Notes: generated from the sequence alone by a model not told the origin. Counted from the stretch's first letter, positions 53,012 to 62,495 are shown. The stretch: DNA of 64,000 bases from Gammaproteobacteria bacterium HGW-Gammaproteobacteria-3 (GCA_002843155.1 PGZD01000001.1:62001-126000); one strand, 5' to 3'. Numbers and translations: made by a program.

Positions 53012-53532
53012 CACGTTATCGCCAAATTTCATTATTCATCATCTCCAGTTTGATGTGGGTACTTGTCACTGGCTGCGCAACCCAGTACGGCTGTAAAGGT
53101 ATGCCGGATGAACCGCAGTGTTTATCGACCACACAGGCCTATCAAGTGACCAATCCCGGATTGCAAGAGGACGCCGGCCAGCAGGCTGGTCATTCGGAGT
53201 CACAAACCCCACCAGCGCCCAGCGTTCCCATGCAACAACCGGTGCCCAAAATCGAAGACCCCACGCCGATTCGTACCCCTTCGCAAGTCATGCGCATCTG
53301 GATCGCTCCTTGGGAAGATGCCGAAGGCGATCTGATGGTATCGAACTATGTCTACACCGAACTGGAACCAAGACGATGGATGATCGGCAAGTCGGCGCCG
53401 ACCTTGAGTCCATCGCTCATTCCTCTGCAAGTCGAGCAAAGGCCTCCTGAAAAACATCAGGCATTGGATAACGATGATTTGGAATCGCGTGGTTTGCCAT
53501 CCACGCTGAACAGCCCAGCCGCCAAAAACTAA
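53008..53532 (+). CDS. traV: TraV, outer-membrane lipoprotein of the T4SS
   Basis: A 174-residue lipoprotein: signal with lipobox VTGC (Cys23), then ATQYGCKGMPDEPQCLSTTQ, the Cys-bearing TraV N-terminal motif, a Pro-rich linker and a C-terminal segment RTPSQVMRIWIAPWEDAEGD, LMVSNYVYTELEPRRWMIG. It anchors the TraK/TraB core in the outer membrane, as VirB7 does. Its ATG overlaps the dsbC stop by four bases. A 123-base gap follows before traA. Confidence 0.88.
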   Translation: MTRYRQISLFIISSLMWVLVTGCATQYGCKGMPDEPQCLSTTQAYQVTNPGLQEDAGQQAGHSESQTPPAPSVPMQQPVPKIEDPTPIRTPSQVMRIWIAPWEDAEGDLMVSNYVYTELEPRRWMIGKSAPTLSPSLIPLQVEQRPPEKHQALDNDDLESRGLPSTLNSPAAKN

Positions 53533-53655
53533 ATTCTTCACCGCCGTGACCTTCGGGATCGGCGAGTCTTAGCGGGCGACCGCTGATGTTGAGCCGGAGC
53601 AAGCTTCCGAGATCGGACGGGCAACCGTCGTCATTCAACTATGAGGTCGTCTTGT

Positions 53656-53955
53656 ATGAAAGTATCCTATCGAACCGGGGTTCTAGTTGCCCTGGCTTCC
53701 TTGTTTTTTGTGTTGTTGGCGCCCGACGCCATGGCCGGTGCCGGCGGTACCGAGTTCAACAACGTCTGGACCTTGCTGACTGGCTGGGTCGAAGGTTTGC
53801 TGGGTCGGATTATCGCCATCGTCTTCGTGATTGTCGGTTTAGTCGCAGGGGTGGTACGCGGAAGCATCATGGGCTTCGTGCTGGGTATTGCCAGCGGCGT
53901 GGGTCTATTTGCGGCACCGACCATCATCACCAATATTGTCACCGCGACACTATAA
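53656..53955 (+). CDS. traA: TraA-like conjugative pilin precursor
   Basis: A 99-residue hydrophobic protein with a leader (VLVALASLFFVLLAPDAMAG) and two helices (LLGRIIAIVFVIVGLVAGVV, GFVLGIASGVGLFAAPTIIT), the F-pilin/VirB2 plan. Cleavage is expected near AMAGAGG (about residue 31). ATG 53656 has GAGG 9 bases upstream; ATG 53641 is possible. It lies between traV and the RRXRR-like gene. Identity rests on topology and synteny more than sequence. Confidence 0.8.
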   Translation: MKVSYRTGVLVALASLFFVLLAPDAMAGAGGTEFNNVWTLLTGWVEGLLGRIIAIVFVIVGLVAGVVRGSIMGFVLGIASGVGLFAAPTIITNIVTATL

Positions 53956-53962
53956 GGTTGTC

Positions 53963-54226
53963 ATGAGCAACATTACCGGACCACACCCCGTTACCGAGAT
54001 GACGGCGGGCAACCGCCGTAACCCAGAACACAAGACTGATCGCACGGTTCGCGTTCAGGCCGCCGATGGTAAACCAATCAATCCGTGCCATCCGGCGCGA
54101 GCGCGGGAACTGCTGCGCAAGAAACGCGCGGTCCGCGTCAGTCGGCATCCCTACACCATTAGATTGCTGCTACAAAACCAGGCCGAAACCATGCGTTTGT
54201 TATACGCCGAGGAGGAATCGGCATGA
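53963..54226 (+). CDS. Stand-alone RRXRR/PLMP-like domain protein in the tra operon
   Basis: An 87-residue protein. Residues about 28-70 contain VRVQAADGKPINPCHPARAR, then LLRKKRAVRVSRHPYTIRLL. This matches the RRXRR domain (the PLMP domain at the N-terminus of IscB-type nucleases, where GKPLMPCHPARAR is typical); PLMP reads PINP here. No HNH or RuvC domain follows. It is an intact operon member: ATG 53963 has AAGG upstream, it starts 7 bases after traA and overlaps traC by four bases (ATGA). Role unknown; RNA or DNA binding is a reasonable guess from the arginine-rich domain, but is not shown. Confidence 0.8.
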   Translation: MSNITGPHPVTEMTAGNRRNPEHKTDRTVRVQAADGKPINPCHPARARELLRKKRAVRVSRHPYTIRLLLQNQAETMRLLYAEEESA

Positions 54227-56637
54227 AACAGTCCAGAATCCATACCGCCGATACGCTTTTTTCAACCCTCGCTTATGACCACGACCACCATCTGTTTTTG
54301 CTGGCCGATTCCAGCATCGGTTTTGGCTTTATCTGCCGGCCATTGACCGGGGCCGATCCCAGTGTTTCGGCTAGGGTCAACGTTCTTCTCAATCAAGACT
54401 GGCCGACCGATACCTTATTGCAAGTCAGCCTTTGGACTTCACCGGATATTGAAGAATCGCTGGCGGTGATGCAAACCCGGCGCCTAAAGCAGCAAAAACA
54501 GACCTATAAAACGATGACCGGGGCCAGCATCGACTTCCTACGTCAAGGCACCACGAAACCTCCGGAATCCATTTCGGGCGCTCGGCTGCGACGCAGTCAT
54601 GTCATCGTCACGGTGAAATTACCCATCGCTAATCCCAGACCCAGTGAAGCGGAAATTCGCCGGGCAACGGAATTACAACTCGCCACTCAGCAATCTTTGT
54701 CGACCATCGGTCTTTATCCTGCTGTCCTGGACGCTGATCAATATGTGCGAGTGCTGAATACCATCCTCAACTGGCACTCGGATGCCGGCTGGAAAGATCG
54801 CGTAGTACCGGAATGCGATCCGACGCAACTGATCCGCGACCAATTGCTGGATTACGACAATGCCTTACAAACCGACGAAAAAGGTATTTGGCTGGGCAAC
54901 AAACGCGTAAAAACCCTATCGGCCAAACGTACCCCGGATCACTTTTACTTTGGTAGCGCCAAAAGTTATCTCGGTGACATTCTGTCCGGTACCCGCGGCA
55001 TTCGCCAGAATGCCCTGATCAGCCTGACCCTACATTACCCCGATGCCGAATCCACCCGATCAAAACAAGAAGGTGTTAGGCAATTCATCACCAATCAGGT
55101 CAACACGCCGATTGCCCGATTTTTACCGGTGTTGGTGCAACGCAAACACAATTTCGATGTGCTGTTCGAAGCCTATGGCGACGGCGACCGGCCGATTCGC
55201 AGTTATTTCGGCGTGCTGCTGTTCTGCGATGAATCTGATGAGACGGCAGCTGTCTCGAATGCTCGGGTGTATTTTCGGGAACTAGGATTTCAGCTGCTGG
55301 AAGACAAATATTTCTGCCTGCCGTTTTTCCTCAACTGTTTGCCGTTCGGTCCTGAGCGCACGGCGATTGCCGATTTGAAACGCTATCGCACCCTCGCCAC
55401 CCGCCATGCCATTCCCTTATTGCCCTTATTCGGCGATTGGGCTGGGACAGGCACTCCCACATTGAATTTCGTCTCCCGTAACGGCGAACACATGGCGGTG
55501 TCGCTGTTCGATACCACCGGTAACTACAACCTGTGTATCGCCGCCGAATCGGGTAAAGGCAAATCCTTCCTGACCAACGAAATCATCGTCAGCTATCTGA
55601 CCGAAGGCGCGCAAATCTGGGCGATCGACGTTGGCCGCTCGTATGAAAATCTGTGCGAGGTGCTGGAAGGCGATTTCGTCAAATTCACCCACGGTTCCGG
55701 GATCTGCATGAATCCGTTCGAGATCGTGCAGAACTTCGAGGAAGAAGCTGATATGTTAGCCGGATTGGTCAGTCAGATGGCGGCACCGACCGAGAAATTG
55801 ACCGATTTTCAAACTGCTGGCCTCAAGCGGATATTGAAACAACTCTGGACTGAGAAAGCCCAAACCATGTCGGTCGACGACATTGCCAAACAGTTGTGTG
55901 CCGAAATCGACCAGCGTTTGAAGGATGTCGGCGAACAGTTGTTTCCGTTCACCACCAAAGGCGAATACGGCCGCTACTTCAACGGCCGCAACAACGCCAA
56001 ATTCGCCAGCGACTTTACCGTGCTGGAACTGGAAGAACTGAAAGGCCGCAAGCATCTGCAACAAGTGGTTCTGTTGCAACTGATCTACCAAATCCAGCAG
56101 GAGATGTATCTCGGTGAACGCAATCGACCCAAGATCGTGATCATCGACGAAGCCTGGGATTTGCTCACCGAAGGCGATGTCGCCAAGTTCATGGAACATG
56201 GCTACCGGCGCTTTCGAAAGTATGGCGGCGCGGCAGTCACGATCACTCAATCGGTCAATGACTTATACCGTAATGCAGCCGGCCGAGCCATCGTCGAGAA
56301 CTCGGCCAATATGTATTTGCTCGGACAAAAAGCCGAAGTCATCGAAGGCATGAAACAGGATCGTCGTTTGCCGTTGTCGGACGGCGGCTATGAACTCCTG
56401 AAAACCGTGCATACCTTACCCGGTGCCTATTCCGAGATTTTCTTTATCACCGAGATGGGCTCCGGTATCGGCCGACTTATTGTCGATCCATTCAAACGCA
56501 TTCTTTTCTCGACCAAACCGGAAGATGTGCAGGCACTCAAGCAGCTGCGTAGACAAGGACTATCTCTCGGCGATGCCATTCAGCAACTGCTCGACAATCG
56601 TAAATCTAAACCTCGGGAGGTAAGCCATGGACGCTAA
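54223..56637 (+). CDS. traC: TraC, F-type T4SS ATPase (VirB4-like)
   Basis: An 804-residue cytoplasmic ATPase powering pilus assembly. Walker A AAESGKGKSFLTNE near residues 440-452, Walker B IVIIDEAWDLL near 636-646, and the FRKYGGAAVTITQSVNDLYR region conserved in TraC/VirB4. The N-terminal half has the TraC domain (LAYDHDHHLFLLADSSIGFG start). It starts overlapping the RRXRR-like gene stop and overlaps trbI by 11 bases. Confidence 0.95.
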   Translation: MKQSRIHTADTLFSTLAYDHDHHLFLLADSSIGFGFICRPLTGADPSVSARVNVLLNQDWPTDTLLQVSLWTSPDIEESLAVMQTRRLKQQKQTYKTMTGASIDFLRQGTTKPPESISGARLRRSHVIVTVKLPIANPRPSEAEIRRATELQLATQQSLSTIGLYPAVLDADQYVRVLNTILNWHSDAGWKDRVVPECDPTQLIRDQLLDYDNALQTDEKGIWLGNKRVKTLSAKRTPDHFYFGSAKSYLGDILSGTRGIRQNALISLTLHYPDAESTRSKQEGVRQFITNQVNTPIARFLPVLVQRKHNFDVLFEAYGDGDRPIRSYFGVLLFCDESDETAAVSNARVYFRELGFQLLEDKYFCLPFFLNCLPFGPERTAIADLKRYRTLATRHAIPLLPLFGDWAGTGTPTLNFVSRNGEHMAVSLFDTTGNYNLCIAAESGKGKSFLTNEIIVSYLTEGAQIWAIDVGRSYENLCEVLEGDFVKFTHGSGICMNPFEIVQNFEEEADMLAGLVSQMAAPTEKLTDFQTAGLKRILKQLWTEKAQTMSVDDIAKQLCAEIDQRLKDVGEQLFPFTTKGEYGRYFNGRNNAKFASDFTVLELEELKGRKHLQQVVLLQLIYQIQQEMYLGERNRPKIVIIDEAWDLLTEGDVAKFMEHGYRRFRKYGGAAVTITQSVNDLYRNAAGRAIVENSANMYLLGQKAEVIEGMKQDRRLPLSDGGYELLKTVHTLPGAYSEIFFITEMGSGIGRLIVDPFKRILFSTKPEDVQALKQLRRQGLSLGDAIQQLLDNRKSKPREVSHGR

Positions 56638-56944
56638 ATCGCAATGGCTGAGTGTTGTCTTGATCACGGCCAGTTTAGGCAGTGTGGGCGGTTGGTTGGC
56701 AGCTTATCAGCAATTACAGCAACCGATTGCTCGGTTGAATCTGGTCACACCAGTGTTCGTACTGGATCGGGCCAAATTGATTCAATCAATTCCGCCGAAT
56801 GCCACGCAAGAACAAATGGCCAAGATCGTCGATGACTGGCAAGCCCAAGCCAAGAAACTCAGTGATGCGGGTTACCTGGTGATCGATTCGACGGCCGTGG
56901 TTGCCGCACCGGACGATGTCTATGTCCGTCATGACGGTAAGTGA
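56627..56944 (+). CDS. trbI: TrbI-like F-type transfer protein
   Basis: A 105-residue protein with one N-terminal transmembrane helix (WLSVVLITASLGSVGGWLAA) and a small periplasmic domain (RLNLVTPVFVLDRAKLIQSI, MAKIVDDWQAQAKKLSDAGY). TrbI of F influences pilus length and retraction; the topology and the place before traF/traW fit. GGGAGG precedes ATG 56627. Similarity is weak, so identity is tentative. Confidence 0.65.
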   Translation: MDAKSQWLSVVLITASLGSVGGWLAAYQQLQQPIARLNLVTPVFVLDRAKLIQSIPPNATQEQMAKIVDDWQAQAKKLSDAGYLVIDSTAVVAAPDDVYVRHDGK

Positions 56945-56948
56945 TGTC

Positions 56949-57479
56949 ATGAGCAAGTACATCACCACCACAGACTCCTACAGTAAACCACCGTTGCGCA
57001 AATTCCTGCTCAAGGCCTTGCCGATATTGCTCTTCGTCTTGGCCGTCGAACGTTACGTTGGCCATCGCTTCCTGATTGGCGGCGATGATCAGGTTGATCG
57101 GTGTTTACCCGACAAATGGATTTATCTGATCGACACCTACAACAAAGATATTTGGCGCGGCGATTTGATGGCGTTTCGTGCCGAGCGCATGTCGCCGTAT
57201 TTCAAGGACGGTCAAATCATCGTCAAAATTGCCGCCGGTGTTACCGGCGATCATATTCAGGTCGACAGTCGGCAGACCACGGTCAACGGTTCCTTGATCA
57301 TCGAAGGTTTGCCGTTAGCGGAAAAACTCAAGAAACCCGCGTCCAGCTTCAAACGTGACGAAACCATCCCACCCGCAGCTTATTGGTTGACCGGCAAAAC
57401 GGATAAGAGCTTTGACTCGCGGTATTGGGGCTATGTCTATGACCACCAAGTGATTGGGCGGGCTTATGCGCTATTTTGA
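56949..57479 (+). CDS. traF: TraF/TrhF-like S26-type peptidase
   Basis: A 176-residue membrane protein: TM helix (FLLKALPILLFVLAVERYVG) then the S26 signal-peptidase-like domain (RGDLMAFRAERMSPYFKDGQ, IIVKIAAGVTGDHIQVDSRQ, ending SRYWGYVYDHQVIGRAYALF). The position of the catalytic Ser appears as Cys in VDRCLPDKWIY, while the Lys-bearing motif is kept. Likely a pilin or T4SS-protein processing factor as in TrhF. The start is taken at ATG 56949; ATG 56931 is an alternative. Overlaps traW. Confidence 0.78.
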   Translation: MSKYITTTDSYSKPPLRKFLLKALPILLFVLAVERYVGHRFLIGGDDQVDRCLPDKWIYLIDTYNKDIWRGDLMAFRAERMSPYFKDGQIIVKIAAGVTGDHIQVDSRQTTVNGSLIIEGLPLAEKLKKPASSFKRDETIPPAAYWLTGKTDKSFDSRYWGYVYDHQVIGRAYALF

Positions 57480-58668
57480 ATTACTGTCCAATCGCCTGCG
57501 TCAGGTCGTGCTCTTTTGCTTGGCAAATGCATTACTGGTGGCCTCGGTGAAAGCCGAAGAGGAATGGTTATCCCAATCGCAGCGGATTCTTAATGCCTTG
57601 GATGGACAAGCTAAGCCTGCTTGGCTGGAAGGCAATCCTTATCAGTCGGAAGCAAACCGGCAAGCCCTGGAGATGATGCGAAACTCGAATGCTATGCAAT
57701 CAATTTCAGCATCCTCAAACCGACTCGACAAAACGGTAACACCTCATCCAGGCAAACCGCTCAAAGTGGTGTTCGTTTCGTTTTCGCTCGGCGATACCGC
57801 ATTGAAAGGCATATTCGAAGAGGCATCGGGACAGGACGATGCGTTGTTGATGTTTCGAGGCCCCAAACCCGGTCAAAAACTACCTGCTCTGTTTGCCGAT
57901 CTGAAACGACTGCTAAAAGACATCGATCCCGTGCCCAACATCGTCATCGATCCGACTCGCTTTCAGAAATGGGCGGTGTCGTCGGTGCCGGCCATCGTCG
58001 TCGAAGCGGATGACAAGGCTTTACTACAAGTCAGAGGCGTCAGCAGTTTGACCTGGCTGAATGATAAATTCAAAGCCGGTGCTGCCGGTGATTTAGGCCG
58101 ATTGGGCGAAGTCTACGACATTGCCGAAATCGATCTGCTCGAAGAAATCAAACGACGGATGGCTGCGATCGACTGGCGGCAGAAGCAGCAACAGGCCATT
58201 GCTCGTTTCTGGGGACAACAAAAATTCGAAGTGTTGCCAGTCGCGTTGGAAGATCGTGAGCGAGTAATCGATATGACGATCACCGCTCCGCGCAATCTGA
58301 CGGCGCCGAACGGTCAACTCATTGTCCGGGCCGGACAAACTGTAAATCCATTGGACAAAATGCCGTTCGGCTTATGCCTGATTGTGTTTGACGCTACTGA
58401 AACCGCCCAAGTCCATTGGATTCGCCAGTTGTCATGCCAGGACAAAAAAGCCCGCGTGATGTATCTGGCCACGTCGGTGTCGCGTCAGGATGGCTGGGAC
58501 GGCTTGAAAGCATTGGAAACATCGCTGAATTCATCGGTGTACTTGTTGACGCCAGACGTACGTAGCCGATTTCAATTACAACACGTACCGAGTCTGGTCG
58601 AGCAGACAGGCAATCGGCTAGTGGTTCGCGAACGCAAACTGCCGGCTTCGGCGGGAGAACGGTCATGA
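57466..58668 (+). CDS. traW: TrbC-TraW fusion protein of the F-type T4SS
   Basis: A 400-residue secreted protein (signal to about ASVKAEE). The N-terminal half has the TrbC thioredoxin-like domain (VVFVSFSLGDTALKGIFEEA, IVIDPTRFQKWAVSSVPAIV), and the C-terminal half has TraW (FEVLPVALEDRERVIDMTIT, APNGQLIVRAGQTVNPLDKM, ending with LTPDVRSRFQLQHVPSLVEQ). In F these are separate proteins that work together in pilus assembly. The start at 57466 overlaps traF; the stop overlaps traU by four bases. Confidence 0.85.
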   Translation: MRYFELLSNRLRQVVLFCLANALLVASVKAEEEWLSQSQRILNALDGQAKPAWLEGNPYQSEANRQALEMMRNSNAMQSISASSNRLDKTVTPHPGKPLKVVFVSFSLGDTALKGIFEEASGQDDALLMFRGPKPGQKLPALFADLKRLLKDIDPVPNIVIDPTRFQKWAVSSVPAIVVEADDKALLQVRGVSSLTWLNDKFKAGAAGDLGRLGEVYDIAEIDLLEEIKRRMAAIDWRQKQQQAIARFWGQQKFEVLPVALEDRERVIDMTITAPRNLTAPNGQLIVRAGQTVNPLDKMPFGLCLIVFDATETAQVHWIRQLSCQDKKARVMYLATSVSRQDGWDGLKALETSLNSSVYLLTPDVRSRFQLQHVPSLVEQTGNRLVVRERKLPASAGERS

Positions 58669-59696
58669 ATTGCCTGATTTTCCCTTGGGCTTTGTGGCTG
58701 TTGATGACCTTGGCGACGAATCTTCATGCCGACACCACAACCAACGCTACCGATCCGCTGTGTGCCGATGCCGAGCTTTGGTCTGGCAAGCTGGTCACCG
58801 ATATTTGCTGGAGTTGTTTGTTTCCGATTCGGGCGGCCGGGGCGTCGCTGGGTGGCGGCAATGTCCCCAGCATCGCTACCGATGAAAAGTTTTGCTTCTG
58901 CACCGACCCCATGGGCATACCGCAATTGGGCATGACGGTGGGTTTATGGAATCCGGCGCGGCTGATTGAGATCGTCCGCAATCCTTGGTGTTCGCCGGCA
59001 CTGGGCGGACATAAAATCAGCGCATCGAATGTGCGACTGATCTCCACCACCGGCAAGGCAGATTTCGACGCCAGCGAGATGTCGTTTTTCAATTACCACT
59101 ACTTCGCCTTTCCGCTGACGATCATGCTGGATCTGTTCTGGGATGGACGATGCAATAGCGACGGCTATCGCGACTTTGATTTGCTCTATGTCTCGGAGCT
59201 CGACCCAACCTGGAACAGCGATTTGCTGGCGTTCTTCACCAGTCCGGAAACAGCGTTGTTCGCAAATCCGGTGGCGATATCGGCCTGTGTCGCCGATGCC
59301 GCGGCGGCTGCGACAGGTAATCCCCTGGATGCCTTGTTCTGGTGCGCCGGGGCTTGGGGGCATATGTATCCTCTCTCTGGTATCTCACCCACCAGTTACG
59401 GCACCGATCCGCGTATCACCAGCCTGTTGGTCACGCGGGCGACAGCAGCTTTGCATCGCCGAGGCCTGGCCTGGAAAACCTCCGGAAACGATGCCCTGTG
59501 CGGCGGGACGATTTATCCCTTCATCCCTAAGTCGCAATACCGGCTGAGCATGTTTTATCCGGTGGCGGAAACCGAGTCCAATCATGTCATCGGCGAGACC
59601 ACCTTCAAATGGGGTGCGGGACGCACTTATCCAGGGCCAGGCGAGGATCACCTCTACCTGCTGTGGCGCTGGCAGGACTGTTGCGTGGGGTTGTGA
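58665..59696 (+). CDS. traU: TraU, F-type mating-pair/transfer protein
   Basis: A 343-residue secreted protein with many cysteines (CADAELW, DICWSCLFPIRAAG, FCFCTDPMGIPQLGMTVGLW, WCSPALGG, CVADAA, CAGAWG, terminal WRWQDCCVGL), all typical of the TraU family. The conserved Cys imply disulfides, in line with DsbC in the same operon. TraU is needed for DNA transfer and mating-pair stability. Four-base overlap with traW, one-base overlap with traN. Confidence 0.93.
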   Translation: MNCLIFPWALWLLMTLATNLHADTTTNATDPLCADAELWSGKLVTDICWSCLFPIRAAGASLGGGNVPSIATDEKFCFCTDPMGIPQLGMTVGLWNPARLIEIVRNPWCSPALGGHKISASNVRLISTTGKADFDASEMSFFNYHYFAFPLTIMLDLFWDGRCNSDGYRDFDLLYVSELDPTWNSDLLAFFTSPETALFANPVAISACVADAAAAATGNPLDALFWCAGAWGHMYPLSGISPTSYGTDPRITSLLVTRATAALHRRGLAWKTSGNDALCGGTIYPFIPKSQYRLSMFYPVAETESNHVIGETTFKWGAGRTYPGPGEDHLYLLWRWQDCCVGL

Positions 59697-62479
59697 TGCA
59701 TATCTGGGCATTATTTGAACCGCAGCGCCGATTTACGCAAGTACTGTCCGCAGTTTTATGCGTGACGATGGCCTGGACACCATTTGGGGTGTCGTGGGCC
59801 GATGCCATGCAAGCCTCGGCCAGCGAGGGTCAGCAGACAGGGCAACAGATTGTTGGCGACTTTCAATTTCCGCTCGATACCGGCAGCGGCTCCTTAACGC
59901 TAAATCCCGGCACTTCCCAGGAAAGTGCGATTTCGATCGGCACGCTGTTTCCAGACACAAACAGCACCAGTACATCGGCCAGCGACTTTGCCAATCTCTA
60001 TGGCAACAATCCCGGTACCATCGCCGCAGGCTTGAATGCGCAAACCACGTTAAATGGGGAAGCCAGCTTCACCGGCGAAGCCTATCGCACCCTGATCGAC
60101 AACGCTCACCAGTCGCATCCGGATTTACACAATGATGCAGTCTGGAATGCCGGCGATCAGGTGTTTGCCAATTTCACGCCCTGGGCGCAGTCGTTTTCGG
60201 ACTGTACCACTGTGACCACGCAAACCGAGACCAGTCATTCGGTTCGGATTCCTGATTACCAACTGTGTCTGCGCCAACCGACGGTGCCGCAAAGTTGTAC
60301 GGCGACGCATCAAGTCAACGTAGAGACCCTACTCAGTTTTGTATCCGGGAACGGAGGCATGTCCAGTTGTGGATCTGGCTGCATGGATTTATATGTCGGC
60401 CGTGTCGGCGATAACTACTGGTCGGCTGGTTGCGGTGTGTTCAACTGGGAAGTGACTTACAACGTCCTTCATCCGGAAGCCATCATCAGTGCCACGCTGG
60501 AGGACGTCGAGTTCGATGACCATGCCCGCGTGTACTATGGCGGCAATCTGATTTATACCGGTTCGACCGGCTGGGGCGGTTCTTGCGAACTGAGTAATAG
60601 CTGGGTCGATCATCCCAATCGTGATGTCACCTATGCCTTCAACAGCACGGGTAACAAAGTCTTTAAACAGGAAACCATGGTCGGTGGTAATGGTGAAGGT
60701 TATTCCAGGATTCGGCTCCGATATGATTTGTCGAAACTGATCACCCAGGATCAATGGAGCTGGAGCGGGCCGAATTGCCAAAACCTGGCCAATGCGATCA
60801 CTGACGGCATTTGCCAGGCGGGCAGCCAGTTGAGTTGCAGCAATGATCCCGCCAATGCCTCGGGTTGTTATGTGGATCCGACTTCGCAAGTCATGGTCTG
60901 TGGTTCCGATTTAGCCCAGGCCCCTGTGGCGAATTCTACAGGGATTCGCAATACCTGCATGCGCATCGACGCCGCCGGGCAATGCGATCTCAATCAATAC
61001 GGTCAATGCTGGACCGATACGGCCGGAACGCATTGCTTGGAGCCACCGGCCAATGATACGCCTACGAAGAGTTGTTCGACTTTAGAAACGCAAGGCTGCT
61101 CATTCATCAAAAGCCAATGTCTGGATGTTCTGGCATCCGGCACCTGCTGGGACAGCATTGATACCTACGACTGCGGCCAGACGGTCGGCATTCCCGGCAT
61201 CCAAAGCAACACCCAGCAGCAATGCGCGGGGCCGGTGCGCTGTATGGGTGAAGACTGCATCACGGTGAATCGCACTCAGAGTCAGGATTTCACCAAGGCG
61301 GTGGCCTTGCTGAATAGCGCGCAGCAAATGGCGATGGATTTACATTGCAACTACGCCAACACCGATCTTCAACAGAAAGATCCCACCACTTGCCAGGTGT
61401 TCCAGGGCAAACCTGCCAGTTGCAAGATGGTCGGCGGCGCGCTCAGCTTGGTGGATTGCTGCGAAACGCCTGAGGGGACCATGGGATTGGGACGCTATAT
61501 CGATTTACTGTTGGCCACCAGTCAATTGGATAATGCCGTCATGACCATGGACAGCACTTCCATCGTCCGTGGCGCCTGGGAAACCATGCGTACACCGTTT
61601 ACCTTGGCCGGCGATGCCTGGAATAGCTTTCAGGCGGACTTTGCCTCAGGTGTAAATGATTTGGTCGGTACCGATATGCTCAGTACCTCAGACGTTGCCT
61701 CACAAGGTTTGCTGGACTCGCTGAAAGGTGAACTGATGAAATCGGTGGCGGAATGGATAGGTAATACCTTTGGTGAAGCCGCGGGTAATGCCTTGTTCAG
61801 TGCCGGCGGGCAAGCGGCTTTCGATTCGGCGGGCAATTTAACGCCGGCCGCAGAATCCGGCGGTGTCGAACTGGGCGGCGGCGCGGCAGTGGCAGGCGAA
61901 ATGCTCAGCACCCTGATGACAGCCTACACCGTGGTGATGATCATTATCATGATCATCCAGATTGTTTACTCGTGCGAACAGTCCGAGTACGAACTGGCGG
62001 CGAAAAAGCAGCTTAAAGTCTGCACCGACTTGGGTACTGTTTGCGAAAGCAAGGTGGCAGGGCTTTGTCTGGTAAGAAAGGAAAGTTATTGCTGCTACAA
62101 CTCGCCCCTAGCCCGCATCCTCAACGAACAAATCAAACCGCAATTGGGGATGGATTTTGGCACACCGGAAAGCCCTGTCTGTACGGGGATTAAAGTGTCC
62201 GATCTGGATAGAGTCGATTGGACTCAAGTCAATCTGGACGAATGGCTGGGCATACTTGCTCAGACGGGGCATTTGCCGACAGCCGCCAATGCCGCCGACA
62301 TGCTCAATCTCGATCAACTCACCGGCACCGGCAGCAGACTCAATCCACAAAAATACGGCGCCACCACGACCACTCGCCAGGACACGTTGACCCGCACCCA
62401 AGGCCGGATGACCGATCTAGATGTCCCTACGGTCAAACGGCAGTCTGAGCTGGAAGGCTGGGGCATGGGGCCGCAATAA
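59696..62479 (+). CDS. traN: TraN, outer-membrane mating-pair stabilisation protein
   Basis: A 927-residue exported Cys-rich protein (signal to about SWADAMQ). The N-terminal and central parts carry many Cys-containing repeats (MRIDAAGQCDLNQYGQCWTD, CSTLETQGCSFIKSQCLDVL, and VDCCETPEG), and a late hydrophobic helix VMIIIMIIQIVYSCEQS. TraN acts at the outer membrane to stabilise mating pairs. ATG 59696 overlaps the traU TGA by one base. Last gene of the visible tra operon; the HU gene faces it. Confidence 0.92.
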   Translation: MHIWALFEPQRRFTQVLSAVLCVTMAWTPFGVSWADAMQASASEGQQTGQQIVGDFQFPLDTGSGSLTLNPGTSQESAISIGTLFPDTNSTSTSASDFANLYGNNPGTIAAGLNAQTTLNGEASFTGEAYRTLIDNAHQSHPDLHNDAVWNAGDQVFANFTPWAQSFSDCTTVTTQTETSHSVRIPDYQLCLRQPTVPQSCTATHQVNVETLLSFVSGNGGMSSCGSGCMDLYVGRVGDNYWSAGCGVFNWEVTYNVLHPEAIISATLEDVEFDDHARVYYGGNLIYTGSTGWGGSCELSNSWVDHPNRDVTYAFNSTGNKVFKQETMVGGNGEGYSRIRLRYDLSKLITQDQWSWSGPNCQNLANAITDGICQAGSQLSCSNDPANASGCYVDPTSQVMVCGSDLAQAPVANSTGIRNTCMRIDAAGQCDLNQYGQCWTDTAGTHCLEPPANDTPTKSCSTLETQGCSFIKSQCLDVLASGTCWDSIDTYDCGQTVGIPGIQSNTQQQCAGPVRCMGEDCITVNRTQSQDFTKAVALLNSAQQMAMDLHCNYANTDLQQKDPTTCQVFQGKPASCKMVGGALSLVDCCETPEGTMGLGRYIDLLLATSQLDNAVMTMDSTSIVRGAWETMRTPFTLAGDAWNSFQADFASGVNDLVGTDMLSTSDVASQGLLDSLKGELMKSVAEWIGNTFGEAAGNALFSAGGQAAFDSAGNLTPAAESGGVELGGGAAVAGEMLSTLMTAYTVVMIIIMIIQIVYSCEQSEYELAAKKQLKVCTDLGTVCESKVAGLCLVRKESYCCYNSPLARILNEQIKPQLGMDFGTPESPVCTGIKVSDLDRVDWTQVNLDEWLGILAQTGHLPTAANAADMLNLDQLTGTGSRLNPQKYGATTTTRQDTLTRTQGRMTDLDVPTVKRQSELEGWGMGPQ

Positions 62480-62495
62480 ACTCTGCGGCCAGTAA

